A DNA stretch of 54,610 nt, from assembly GCA_030684645.1 (NCBI GenBank), contig JAUXUF010000379.1, positions 1 to 54,610 on the forward strand. The letters run 5' to 3'. A program made the translations under genes and the position numbers. Shown here one piece after another: positions 1 through 8,530 of this stretch. The notes beneath the pieces are model-generated. The model searched no databases. It saw nothing but the letters and a program-made list of their open reading frames with translations, and was not told the origin of the DNA. Position 1 is the first letter of the stretch; each line of letters starts with the position of its first letter. The DNA is from Bacteroidota bacterium (GTDB lineage Bacteria > Bacteroidota > Bacteroidia > Bacteroidales > Prolixibacteraceae).

Positions 1-1
1 T

Positions 2-136
2 AAACCACTTCCCGACGACAACAATCTGACTTTGATGAATGCCTATTTCTTTGTCAATCAAACGAAGAAGGATGAAGTAAAAACTCCGGAAAAACCGGAT
101 GCAGAGCCTGAGGAAAAAGAAGTGGCAATTATATAA
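2..136 (+). CDS. C-terminal tail of a protein upstream of batA (partial)
   Basis: An open frame runs in from the left edge and stops at 134-136. The 44 visible residues end in a charged Pro/Glu/Lys-rich tail (KTPEKPDAEPEEKE). It lies 13 bp before the preferred batA start and on the same strand, so it is probably the previous gene of the same operon. In Bacteroidota a membrane-anchored hypothetical protein often sits between the DUF58 gene and batA. Too little is visible to name a family. Confidence 0.6.
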   Translation, partial: KPLPDDNNLTLMNAYFFVNQTKKDEVKTPEKPDAEPEEKEVAII

Positions 137-149
137 TAACCGAACGAAT

Positions 150-1145
150 ATGATGAACGGAATTAGTTTTAAAAACCCCGATTTTTTTTACCTGTTTTTG
201 CTTTTCATTCCCATGATTATATGGTACCTCTGGAAGCATAAAAAAGCAGGGGCCAGCATACAATTTTCTTCGGATATGGGTCTTTCCCAGATACCGAAGA
301 ACTGGAAATATTACTTCAGGCACAGTGTTTTTGCCCTTCTGTTGTTTAGCCTTTCATTTCTGATAATGGCCCTGTCTCGTCCGCAGTCTTCGAACAGCTG
401 GTCGAATATAACCACCGAAGGTATTGACATTGTTATCGCGCTCGATATTTCGAGTTCGATGCTGGCTATGGATTTTCAGCCCAACCGGCTCGAAGCGGCA
501 AAAAATGTCGCGACACAGTTTATTTCGGGCCGTCCAAATGATAAAATTGGTCTGGTTGTTTTTTCCGGCGAAAGCTTTACCCAATGTCCGTTGACGACTG
601 ATCATGCCACTGTGATCAACCTTTTCAGGAACATTGAAAGCGGAATGATTGAGGACGGAACTGCCATCGGTAACGGACTGGCAACAGCCGTTTCGCGACT
701 CAAAGAAAGCAATGCTATCAGCAGAGTGGTTATTTTACTTACCGACGGTGAAAATAACCGGGGTGAAATTGCTCCGGTAACTGCTGCCGAATTGGCAAAG
801 ACATTCGGAATTCGAGTTTATACGGTTGGAGTCGGAACCATTGGCACAGCGCCCTACCCGATGCAAACTCCGTTTGGCGTGCAGGTTCGCGATATGGAGG
901 TAAAAATCGACGAGGCTACTTTGCAGAAAATAGCTTCAACAACTGATGGGAAATATTTCAGGGCCACAAACAACAACAAACTGGCCGAGATCTATAAGGA
1001 AATTGACAAACTCGAAAAATCAAAAATCGATGTCAGGGAATACAGCAAAAAAGAAGAAGAATACCTGAAATATGCACTGGCCGGCGCGTTGCTGTTGGTG
1101 CTGAGTTTATTTCTGAAAATAACAATTTTCAGAAATATTCCTTAG
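150..1145 (+). CDS. batA: BatA: membrane-anchored von Willebrand factor A protein
   Basis: Membrane vWA protein of the Bacteroides aerotolerance (Bat) operon. From the ATG at 150 it has 331 residues: transmembrane segments near 12-28 and 59-75, a vWA domain with MIDAS motif DISSS at 99-103 and a later LLTDGE strand, and a C-terminal transmembrane segment near 307-325. The frame is open from 99, but the family-typical N-terminus (a short lead into the first membrane helix) and the overlap with the upstream gene favour 150 or 153. Bat proteins are linked to oxidative-stress tolerance and are thought to form an envelope complex served by a MoxR ATPase; the exact substrate is unknown. Followed after 154 bp by batB. 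Confidence 0.9.
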   Translation: MMNGISFKNPDFFYLFLLFIPMIIWYLWKHKKAGASIQFSSDMGLSQIPKNWKYYFRHSVFALLLFSLSFLIMALSRPQSSNSWSNITTEGIDIVIALDISSSMLAMDFQPNRLEAAKNVATQFISGRPNDKIGLVVFSGESFTQCPLTTDHATVINLFRNIESGMIEDGTAIGNGLATAVSRLKESNAISRVVILLTDGENNRGEIAPVTAAELAKTFGIRVYTVGVGTIGTAPYPMQTPFGVQVRDMEVKIDEATLQKIASTTDGKYFRATNNNKLAEIYKEIDKLEKSKIDVREYSKKEEEYLKYALAGALLLVLSLFLKITIFRNIP

Positions 1146-1299
1146 GAAGAAAACAGATTTTAGATTAACGATATTAGATATTAGACAAAAAACAAAGGTA
1201 AGACAATACATTCGTCGGTCAGCTGAGTTGGTTAATTCAAACCTCCATCAGAGCGCCGGTGGCTGAGCTTGTCGAAGCCGAAACTTTGAACTTTTACAC
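1146..1299. repeat. batA-batB spacer holding a dispersed repeat
   Basis: This 154-bp spacer interrupts an otherwise tight operon. It contains an A/T-rich stretch with ATTAGAT/TTAGATT-type reiterations (about 1155-1190) and a copy of the GGCTGAGCTTGTCGAAG element at 1261-1277. The same element, with the same CCGGT flank, recurs at 37616-37637. No gene, terminator or promoter is evident. Confidence 0.6.
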
Positions 1300-2334
1300 A
1301 TGTTTAGATTAGCAAATCCGGAATATTTATTCGCGCTGTTGGTGATACCGGCACTGATCGTCTTTTTCTGGTATTCCAGATTAAAACGAAGAAAAGCGCT
1401 GGCACTTTTTGGACAGAAGTATATTTTGTCTGTTTTGATGCCGAATGTGAGCACAAGCCGGCCGGTCTTTAAATTTATTGTCATCTTATTTGCACTGGCC
1501 AGCATCATTGTTGGCATTGCACGCCCGCAATTCGGATCGAAACTGAAAACCGAAAAACGCAAGGGAATAGAACTGATCATTGCACTCGATGTTTCAAACA
1601 GCATGATGGCCGAGGACATTCAGCCCAACCGGCTGGAGCGCTCCAAACGAGCTATTTCACAGCTGGTTGACAAACTGAGTAACGATAAAATCGGGCTGAT
1701 TGTTTTTGCTGGCGATGCCTATACCCAACTACCCATAACGGCCGACTATGTTTCAGCCAAATTGTTTTTGAGTTCAATCAGTCCGCAAATGGTACCCACT
1801 CAGGGAACTGCCATTGGTGCAGCTATCGAACTGGGAATTAAATCATTTAATCCGCAGTTTACCGGAAGTAAAGCCATGATAATCATTACCGATGGTGAAA
1901 ACCATGAGGATGATGCCATTGGGGCAGCTACCGAGGCAGCCAAACAGGGAATTGTAGTTTATACCTTAGGAATGGGATTACCTCAGGGTGGTCCGATTCC
2001 GGATTTTATTAACGGCCAGAAAACCTTTCGAAAAGACAAGGATGGGAACTTTATTGTAACCAAATTAGATGAAGCCATGCTGCAAAAAATAGCTGAAGCA
2101 GGAAAAGGAGCTTACATTCGGGCAAACAATGCACAAATCGGTTTAAACAACCTGTTAGGCGAAGTAAACAAAATGGAAAAATCGGAACTTGAAACCCAGA
2201 TTTATGCAGATTATGACGATAAATTCCAGTATTTTATCGGGTTGGGATTATTCCTGATTTTACTTGATTTCATGATACTTGAACGAAAAAATAAGTATCT
2301 GAAGAATTTAAAACTATTTGGAGAAGGAAAATAA
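1300..2334 (+). CDS. batB: BatB: membrane-anchored von Willebrand factor A protein
   Basis: Second vWA protein of the Bat operon, 344 residues. Transmembrane segments lie near 9-25 and 57-74, the MIDAS motif DVSNS is at 97-101, a second metal-site strand reads IITDGENHEDD, and a C-terminal transmembrane helix lies near 311-329. It is clearly paralogous to batA (shared IGLVVFSG/IGLIVFAG and QPNRLE segments). The vWA domain should face the periplasm and may bind partner proteins through the metal site. batC follows after 6 bp. The start ATG opens directly with the conserved FRLANPEYL segment. Confidence 0.92.
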   Translation: MFRLANPEYLFALLVIPALIVFFWYSRLKRRKALALFGQKYILSVLMPNVSTSRPVFKFIVILFALASIIVGIARPQFGSKLKTEKRKGIELIIALDVSNSMMAEDIQPNRLERSKRAISQLVDKLSNDKIGLIVFAGDAYTQLPITADYVSAKLFLSSISPQMVPTQGTAIGAAIELGIKSFNPQFTGSKAMIIITDGENHEDDAIGAATEAAKQGIVVYTLGMGLPQGGPIPDFINGQKTFRKDKDGNFIVTKLDEAMLQKIAEAGKGAYIRANNAQIGLNNLLGEVNKMEKSELETQIYADYDDKFQYFIGLGLFLILLDFMILERKNKYLKNLKLFGEGK

Positions 2335-2340
2335 AAACAG

Positions 2341-3114
2341 ATGAAACAAGCAAGTTTACTAATCTTGATGCTGATGATTTGGGTTGCAACAACTCAGGCT
2401 CAGAACGAACGCAAATTTGTCCGTCAGGGAAACAAATACTACGAAGCGGCGATGAAAGATACTGCCCGGGTTGACACCATTCAATTCAACAAAGCTGAAA
2501 TTGAATACCGGAAGGCTCTGGACAAAAAACCGGAAGATGCGAAATGGAATTTCAATCTGGCCGATGCACTTTATAAACAGATGAAATTTGAAGAATCAGC
2601 TGAAAAATTCAAAGACATTTCGGAAAAGACAACTGACAAGATTGAAAAAAGCCGGGCACTGCACAACATGGGCAATTCGTTGCTCATGAACAAAAAACTG
2701 GATGAAAGTATTGCTGCCTATAAAGAGGCTTTGCGAAACAATCCGGAAGATATGGAAACCAAGTACAATTTGCTGTATGCCATGAATATGAAGAAAAAAC
2801 AACAGGATCAGAAGAAAAAACAGGATAAGGACAAAGACAAAGATAAGGACAAGGATAAAAAGGATCAGGATAAAGACAAGAATAAAGATCAAAATAAGGA
2901 TCAGAAAAAAGATCAGGATCAGAAAAACAAAGACCAGCAAAATAAGGATCAGAATCAGAAACAAGATCAGCAGCAACAACAAAATAAAATTTCGAAGCAA
3001 AATGCCGAACAAATGCTTCAGGCCCTTGAAAATAACGAAAAGAAGATTCAGGATAAAGTTAAAAAGATTCAAGCTTTGAAAGCCCAGTCGAAGAAGGTTG
3101 AAAAAGACTGGTAG
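2341..3114 (+). CDS. batC: BatC: TPR protein with a Lys/Asp/Gln-rich tail
   Basis: Exported tetratricopeptide protein of the Bat operon, 257 residues. An N-terminal signal peptide ends near AQA (residues 19-21). TPR-like helices occupy about 45-150. A strongly repetitive tail of KDKDKD, KDQ and QQQ runs through about 155-220 and ends in a short charged helix. The low-complexity tail probably reflects simple-repeat expansion in the DNA; its mirror image makes a long hydrophobic false frame on the other strand. It probably acts as a scaffold for BatA/BatB, inferred from context. Confidence 0.85.
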   Translation: MKQASLLILMLMIWVATTQAQNERKFVRQGNKYYEAAMKDTARVDTIQFNKAEIEYRKALDKKPEDAKWNFNLADALYKQMKFEESAEKFKDISEKTTDKIEKSRALHNMGNSLLMNKKLDESIAAYKEALRNNPEDMETKYNLLYAMNMKKKQQDQKKKQDKDKDKDKDKDKKDQDKDKNKDQNKDQKKDQDQKNKDQQNKDQNQKQDQQQQQNKISKQNAEQMLQALENNEKKIQDKVKKIQALKAQSKKVEKDW

Positions 3115-3117
3115 GAA

Positions 3118-3232
<115 letters not shown>

Positions 3233-3282
3233 TAGAACTTTAAATTTGGCACAATTTTGAACCAGGAATATCGGAGAAAACT

Positions 3283-5109
3283 ATGATCAGAAAATTAAAA
3301 GTACTGATGATTTTAATGTTTGTTGGTTATCTGGCCATGGCCGACAGCGTTCAGTTTACTATGGAGGGACCGGAAGTGGTTGCCACTGGAGAACAATTCA
3401 GATTAGGGTTTACGCTGAATGATAAAGGGACCGACCTCCAGCTTCCCGACCTTTCGAATTTTGATGTGCTGATGGGACCATCCACCTCACAGAGTTCAAG
3501 TATTCAAATCATAAATGGAAAGACAACACAGACGTCAAGTTTTTCCTATATTTTTGTTCTCAGGGCTAAAAAAGAAGGGAAATTCACCATTCGTCCCGCA
3601 TCCATCAAGGTTGGTGGAAAAACTTATGAGTCGAATAGTCTCGATATTCAGGTTGTAAAAGGGCAACCTCAGCAAACCCAGGCACAATCAGGAGGACAGC
3701 AAAATCAGCCGCAGCAGGAAGAAATACCGGGCGGGAACATCAGCAAAGACAACCTTTTTGTACGAGTAGCAGTTGACAAGAGCAATGTTTCGAAAGGTGA
3801 ACAAATTCTCGCAACGGTAAAATTATACATCAGTCAGAATGTCCCTCTCAATGGATTCGACGATGTAAAACTTCCATCATACGAAGGATTCTGGACGAAA
3901 GATATCGACGTTCCAACGCAGGTTAATTTTACCCGCGAAGTGTTTAATGGTAAAATTTACCAGGTTGGGGTACTCAAAAAAACCATTCTATTCCCTCAGC
4001 AAACCGGTACTATCCGCATCGATCCGTTCGAAATTACTTGTTTGGTCAGGCAGAGAGTCCGGCAACAACAAGGCTTTTTCGATGATTTTTTCGATAATTA
4101 CCGCGTCGTAAAAGCAAAAGTGGTCAGCGATCCTGTTTCTATTAATGTGAAGGATTTGCCGAATCAACCTGCAAATTTCTCGGGAGCTGTCGGTAATTTC
4201 AGTTTTTCAGGCTCGCTGGATAAAACCAATGTCAAGTCGAATGAGGCAATTACTTTGAAACTGACTGTTTCAGGTAGCGGTAATCTCACACTTATTAATC
4301 CGCCAAAATTAGAACTGCCTCATGATTTTGAAGCTTATGAACCCAAAACGAGCGACAAAGTGATAGCTAACGACAACGGATTGAACGGTTCAATCAGCTT
4401 TGAATACCTATTCATACCACGCTACGCTGGCAATTTCACCCTCCCTGCCGTACAGTTTGTATTCTTCAATCCCTCTACCAGGCAATTCGAAACACGGTCA
4501 ACCGAAGCTTACAACATCAAGGTTGAAAAAGGAAGCGATGATCAAAATTCATCGGTGGTAAGTTCATTCTCGAAAGAAGATGTAAAAATGATCGGAAAAG
4601 ATATCCGGTTCATCAAACAAAACAAATCGAAGCTTAAACCCAAAGGAAGTTCATTTTACGGAACCTTTGAATTCTACTTTATTTACCTTTTCAGTCTTGT
4701 TGGTTTTGCAGTTTTTTATGTGTTAAACCGCAAAAAAATTAAGGAAAGCGCAAACATTGCCCTTATCCGGAATAAACGTGCCAACAAAGTGGCGTTAAAA
4801 CGATTGAAAGAAGCTTCAATGTTCCTGAAAAACAACCAGGCCGAGCAATTCTATGAAGCCGTAATCAAAGCGCTTTGGGGCTATTTGAGTGACAAACTTT
4901 CGATTCCGGTGGCTGAACTCAACCGCGAAAAAGCCTCTGAAAGCCTGTTATTACGAGGAGTTGATCAGGAAGTAGTTGCCGAACTGATGAAAATTATCGA
5001 CGACTGTGAGTTTGCCCGATACGCACCGGCAGCATTTTCAGGAACCATGGTTGAAGTATATGATGGAGCAGCCAAAGTAATGGGTATATTCGAAAAACAA
5101 ATTAAGTAA
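3283..5109 (+). CDS. batD: BatD: large exported oxygen-tolerance protein
   Basis: BatD-family protein, 608 residues. An N-terminal signal peptide (about 1-20) leads to tandem beta-sandwich domains exposed in the periplasm. A Gln-rich linker lies near 128-148, a membrane helix near 460-478 (FYFIYLFSLVGFAVFYVL), and a cytoplasmic helical domain completes the protein. It is the largest component of the Bat cluster. The beta domains are thought to contact BatA/BatB, but this is not demonstrated. batE follows after 20 bp, so the two are probably co-transcribed. Confidence 0.88.
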   Translation: MIRKLKVLMILMFVGYLAMADSVQFTMEGPEVVATGEQFRLGFTLNDKGTDLQLPDLSNFDVLMGPSTSQSSSIQIINGKTTQTSSFSYIFVLRAKKEGKFTIRPASIKVGGKTYESNSLDIQVVKGQPQQTQAQSGGQQNQPQQEEIPGGNISKDNLFVRVAVDKSNVSKGEQILATVKLYISQNVPLNGFDDVKLPSYEGFWTKDIDVPTQVNFTREVFNGKIYQVGVLKKTILFPQQTGTIRIDPFEITCLVRQRVRQQQGFFDDFFDNYRVVKAKVVSDPVSINVKDLPNQPANFSGAVGNFSFSGSLDKTNVKSNEAITLKLTVSGSGNLTLINPPKLELPHDFEAYEPKTSDKVIANDNGLNGSISFEYLFIPRYAGNFTLPAVQFVFFNPSTRQFETRSTEAYNIKVEKGSDDQNSSVVSSFSKEDVKMIGKDIRFIKQNKSKLKPKGSSFYGTFEFYFIYLFSLVGFAVFYVLNRKKIKESANIALIRNKRANKVALKRLKEASMFLKNNQAEQFYEAVIKALWGYLSDKLSIPVAELNREKASESLLLRGVDQEVVAELMKIIDDCEFARYAPAAFSGTMVEVYDGAAKVMGIFEKQIK

Positions 5110-5129
5110 ACACCTGCAACAACGATTGT

Positions 5130-5879
5130 ATGAAACGACTATTCAATACTATACTGGCGATCTTGCTTACTGCAACCGTGTTTGCTCAGGCCGATCTGCT
5201 TCAAAAAGCAAACGACTATTACACGAAAGACCAGTTCAAACAGGCCATCGATGTTTACAACCAGATTCTGATGACCAACATGGAATCGCCAGAACTCTAT
5301 TTCAACCTCGGCAATGCTTATTTTAAAAATAAACAATATACCCTTGCGATACTGAATTTTGAACGGGCCAAACTGCTGGCTCCTGATGATGAAGACATTT
5401 CCTTTAATCTTCAGGTGGCTAATCAGAAGGTTGTCGATTCCATTCAGGAATTACCCGGGATTTTTATTCTGCGTTGGTGGAACTCGCTCATTAACAGTCA
5501 GACCACCGATACATGGGCGGTCATGAGCATCATTAGTTTCGTGATATTTTTAGTAATGTTCGGATTTTACTTTTTTGCCCGCACCAGTGAAGTCAAACGT
5601 CTCACATTTTGGTCGGGTAGCTTTTTGATTTTATTCTCCATCTTTAGCTGGTCATTTGCTGCCCAACAAAAAAGCCGCTTGGTCAATCATGCCTATGCCA
5701 TTGTGATGCAGCCAACAGTAACGGTTAAAAGTTCACCTTCAGAAAAAGGGACCAATTTATTCGTTATCCACGAAGGATTGAAAGTAAAAATTACCGACAA
5801 ACTGGGCGATTGGGTGGAAATAAGGTTGGCCGACGGCAACAAAGGATGGCTGTTGATCGAAACAATCGAAAGAATTTGA
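5130..5879 (+). CDS. batE: BatE: TPR and SH3-like membrane protein
   Basis: Last Bat gene, 249 residues. It has a signal peptide (about 1-19), two or three TPR units (about 20-85), two membrane helices (about 127-148 and 158-176) and a C-terminal bacterial SH3-like domain (about 190-249, ending GDWVEIRLADGNKGWL). This domain order matches BatE. A second frame starting at 5126 is only a shadow. The operon ends just downstream at a strong hairpin (5901-5937). Confidence 0.88.
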   Translation: MKRLFNTILAILLTATVFAQADLLQKANDYYTKDQFKQAIDVYNQILMTNMESPELYFNLGNAYFKNKQYTLAILNFERAKLLAPDDEDISFNLQVANQKVVDSIQELPGIFILRWWNSLINSQTTDTWAVMSIISFVIFLVMFGFYFFARTSEVKRLTFWSGSFLILFSIFSWSFAAQQKSRLVNHAYAIVMQPTVTVKSSPSEKGTNLFVIHEGLKVKITDKLGDWVEIRLADGNKGWLLIETIERI

Positions 5880-5900
5880 AAATAATCTGTACTTTTGCGC

Positions 5901-5942
5901 AAATGCCACTCCGTTTTTCAGGATCGGAGTGGCATTTTGTTT
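5901..5942 (+). terminator. Terminator-like hairpin after batE
   Basis: A perfect 13-bp stem (AAATGCCACTCCG at 5901-5913 pairing with 5925-5937) encloses an 11-nt loop and is followed by TTGTTTTATTT. It probably ends the bat operon. A TACTTTTGC box lies just before it at 5890-5898; if that box is a real promoter, the hairpin would instead form the 5' end of the fabI message. Confidence 0.75.
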
Positions 5943-6007
5943 TATTTCCGTAACCATCGGGAACTATTTGCAAAGATGGTTGTTATCTATTAATAAATTT
6001 TTAAACT

Positions 6008-6880
6008 ATGGCTTACAATTTACTAAAAGGCAAAAGGGGAATTATTTTTGGTGCATTGAATTCCAGCTCAATTGCCTGGAAGGTTGCTCAACGTGCATTC
6101 GAAGAAGGTGCAACTTTTACCTTATCCAATACTGGTGTTGCAATGCGAATGGGCGATACCGCGCAACTTGCTGAAGAATGCAAGACGATCGCGATTGAAG
6201 CAGATGCAACAAATGTGCAGGATCTGGAAAATCTTTTCGATGAATCGATGAAAGCTCTTGGAGGCAAAATCGACTTTGTGCTGCATTCAATCGGAATGTC
6301 GCCGAACGTTCGGAAAGGCCGTCACTATAGCGACCTGGACTATAACTTCCTTGAAAAAACTCTTGATATTTCAGCAATTTCGTTTCATAAAGTATTACAG
6401 GTTGCCCGTAAAAAGGATGCCATTAATGAATGGGGCTCAGTAGTGGCCCTTTCATATGTTGCCGCACAGCGGACCTTCTACGGATATAACGATATGGCTG
6501 ATGCCAAGGCATTGCTTGAATCGATTGCCCGCAGTTTCGGTTATATTTATGGGCGTGAACGCAATGTACGTATCAATACTATTTCACAATCGCCAACCAT
6601 GACTACTGCCGGAGCTGGCGTAAAAGGAATTGGCAATTTGCTTGATTTTGGGGACCGGATGTCGCCTCTTGGCAATGCAACAGGTGACGAATGTGCCGAT
6701 TATTGCGTTACACTTTTTTCAGATCTGACGAGAAAAGTAACGATGCAAAACCTATTCCACGATGGTGGGTTTTCTTCAATGGGAATGAGTCTGCGTGCTC
6801 TGACTCAATACGAAAAAGGATTGGAATGCAATTGCGAATGTGGTAAAGAAGAACCTTGTGATGATCATCCGTTTGATTAA
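6008..6880 (+). CDS. fabI: Enoyl-[acyl-carrier-protein] reductase (NADH)
   Basis: Catalyses the last, NADH-dependent reduction in each round of fatty-acid elongation (type II FAS, cytoplasm). The 290-residue protein shows the GIIFGALNSSSIAW nucleotide-binding start, catalytic Tyr160-x6-Lys167 with a second Tyr at 150, ten residues earlier as in FabI, and the NTISQSPTMTTAG loop. Unusual is a C-terminal extension after the usual QYEKG end. It carries four cysteines (274, 276, 278, 284) and His287 (CNCECGKEEPCDDH), which could bind a metal. A solitary gene between two terminators. Confidence 0.95.
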   Translation: MAYNLLKGKRGIIFGALNSSSIAWKVAQRAFEEGATFTLSNTGVAMRMGDTAQLAEECKTIAIEADATNVQDLENLFDESMKALGGKIDFVLHSIGMSPNVRKGRHYSDLDYNFLEKTLDISAISFHKVLQVARKKDAINEWGSVVALSYVAAQRTFYGYNDMADAKALLESIARSFGYIYGRERNVRINTISQSPTMTTAGAGVKGIGNLLDFGDRMSPLGNATGDECADYCVTLFSDLTRKVTMQNLFHDGGFSSMGMSLRALTQYEKGLECNCECGKEEPCDDHPFD

Positions 6881-6901
6881 ACTTATTTCTTAGCATAGCA
6901 T

Positions 6902-6930
6902 AAAAAAACCGGTCGAAAACCGGTTTTTTT
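6902..6930. terminator. Bidirectional terminator between fabI and the YbaK-like gene
   Basis: Seven A's plus CCGG (6902-6912) pair with CCGG plus seven T's (6920-6930) around a 7-nt loop. The symmetry gives a U-tract on both strands, which suits convergent fabI (+) and the YbaK-like gene (-). Confidence 0.85.
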
Positions 6931-6974
6931 ATTGGTATTATCAGGAAAATAATCCTGCCGATCGATTGAAAGAA

Positions 6975-7496
6975 TCAATTTCCTCTGTAATCTTCGTTCC
7001 ACCTTTCTAGGGGATCATGAGGAAATGAAACGGTTTTCCATGAGAACTTAAATACCCGTGGTTTTACCAGTCGTTCATAGTCCATGTAGCTTAATCTGAT
7101 CAATTCGGTATGGGAACCGGCATTAAATGCGATTTCACTGTTTTTTGTCAGCGATTCAGCGACATAAACTGCCATACCGTAAAGATTGCCAAAAGGCGGC
7201 ATTGCACCTAATTCGCAATCAGGAAAGCGATCCTTAAACTCAGTCTCAGAGGCCAAGGTCACATTTTTTGTTCCGAAAATCTCCCTTAAACTGTCAAAAT
7301 CGATGTGATAAGAAGCTGGTAACACTGCCATGGCCATTTCACCATCAATTTTAATCATAACCGTTTTGGCAAACTCTTTTCCTGAAACATGTGCCGATGC
7401 CGCAATATCCTGGGATGTAAAGGCACTGGAATGACTAATAGTCAAATATTTGACATTAGTTTCATCAAGATAGGTTTTTAATTTTTTTACTGGCAT
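6975..7496 (-). CDS. YbaK/EbsC-family aminoacyl-tRNA deacylase
   Basis: Free-standing trans-editing domain that hydrolyses mischarged aminoacyl-tRNA, related to Cys-tRNA(Pro)/ProX-type deacylases. The 173 residues hold the family landmarks: HSSAFTSQDIA near the N-terminus, GKEFAKTVMIK (conserved Lys), a Glu/Leu-rich middle, and GAMPPFG with a later FNAGSHTELIRLS motif. The substrate amino acid cannot be set from sequence. A monocistronic gene; no clear -33/-7 promoter was found in its upstream gap. Confidence 0.85.
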   Translation of the reverse strand: MPVKKLKTYLDETNVKYLTISHSSAFTSQDIAASAHVSGKEFAKTVMIKIDGEMAMAVLPASYHIDFDSLREIFGTKNVTLASETEFKDRFPDCELGAMPPFGNLYGMAVYVAESLTKNSEIAFNAGSHTELIRLSYMDYERLVKPRVFKFSWKTVSFPHDPLERWNEDYRGN

Positions 7497-7743
7497 AAGT
7501 GTGTGTTTTAAGTTTAGAACAGCATATTAAAATTGCAATCAGAAGAGTATAATGCAATTCAGTATCCTGAAAAATTTTACATTATTTTAGCTGAGAATGT
7601 TTCAAAAAGAAAGCAGAAATATGAGTTCGATGAGTGGCAATTTGTCAGGACAAAGTTTGACATTTAGAGTGAAGAGACTTTTTATTTCAAACTTTAAACC
7701 TGCAAACGCGAATAAAATTTACGACACCTAATCTATTATCCGA
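7497..7743. other. Non-coding gap upstream of the YbaK-like gene
   Basis: This 247-bp A/T-rich spacer contains no credible gene. It should hold the promoter of the YbaK-like gene (-) and the end of the iorB transcript, but no clear hairpin terminator or TAnnTTTG box was recognised. Confidence 0.5.
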
Positions 7744-8325
7744 TTACCTGTTTGCTTGAGCAAATTCCCTTCCGCGTCGTAAAGCTTCAAGGTTTAGGTT
7801 GACTACATCTTCTCCCTTGCGGGCAAAAATAGTGCGGATACCATCCTCAATTTTGGAGTATTCGATGTCGATAAACGGTGAAGCTGCTCCCAACATTACC
7901 ATGTTCGAAGCACGTGAATTACCTGCTTCTTTGGCTATGGCATCGGCATCAATGGCAATGTAACGAGGAAGTCTGCGAATTTCTTCCAACACTTTTTCAA
8001 TATCGGGATAATTCGGGATATTGACAAAAGGAGTTATGTTCGTTACCAGATAACCCGTTTCTGACAAATAAGGCAAATAGCGAAGAGATTCCATAGGCTC
8101 AACTGACAGGATCAGGTCAGCAGAACCACTGGAAATTAAATCGGAAAAAATGGATTGATCGCTAATACGCAGGTGCGAATATACAGCACCTCCACGTTGA
8201 CTCATTCCATGCGTTTCGGCCTGTTTAATGTTCAGGTTACCGGTAATTGCAGCCATGCCCAAAACGCTGGCAATGGATAAAATCCCCTGACCGCCTACAC
8301 CTGCTAATATAATATCTGATTTCAT
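7744..8325 (-). CDS. iorB: Indolepyruvate oxidoreductase, beta subunit
   Basis: Gamma-type pyruvate:ferredoxin-oxidoreductase subunit, 193 residues, partner of IorA in converting aryl pyruvates to aryl-acetyl-CoA with ferredoxin as acceptor (fermentation of aromatic amino acids, cytoplasm). Landmarks: the opening GVGGQGILSIASVLG, the conserved QAETHGMSQRGGAVYSHLRIS, and SVEPMESLRYLPYL. Lies downstream of iorA on the same strand but is separated by 205 bp of repeat-like DNA, which is unusual for this pair. Confidence 0.9.
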   Translation of the reverse strand: MKSDIILAGVGGQGILSIASVLGMAAITGNLNIKQAETHGMSQRGGAVYSHLRISDQSIFSDLISSGSADLILSVEPMESLRYLPYLSETGYLVTNITPFVNIPNYPDIEKVLEEIRRLPRYIAIDADAIAKEAGNSRASNMVMLGAASPFIDIEYSKIEDGIRTIFARKGEDVVNLNLEALRRGREFAQANR

Positions 8326-8530
8326 GCTTTAATTTATAATGAGTTCCAAATTCCATGTTTCAGGTTCCAGCTTGTCCTTGTGTCATTAACCTTGACTGAA
8401 TTGGACCTTGTTTTGTTTCTTTTTACTTCTGATTGATGCTCTCTTTGGAATATTAGATGATCTGAATTTTCACAGCCTGCCCCTTCCTTTCGGGGCAGTG
8501 TTTAGGATAGGGCTTGCCCACAGCAATTGA
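8326..8530. repeat. iorA-iorB spacer with a palindromic element
   Basis: No coding frame is present. CTGCCCC at 8477-8483 pairs with GGGGCAG at 8492-8498, followed by AGGGCTTGCCCA. An earlier stretch (8341-8371) reads like the 'ttccaaattccatgtttcaggttcc' type of low-information intergenic repeat that also occurs near 26440. The hairpin lacks a T-tract, so it looks like a dispersed palindrome more than a terminator. Confidence 0.5.
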
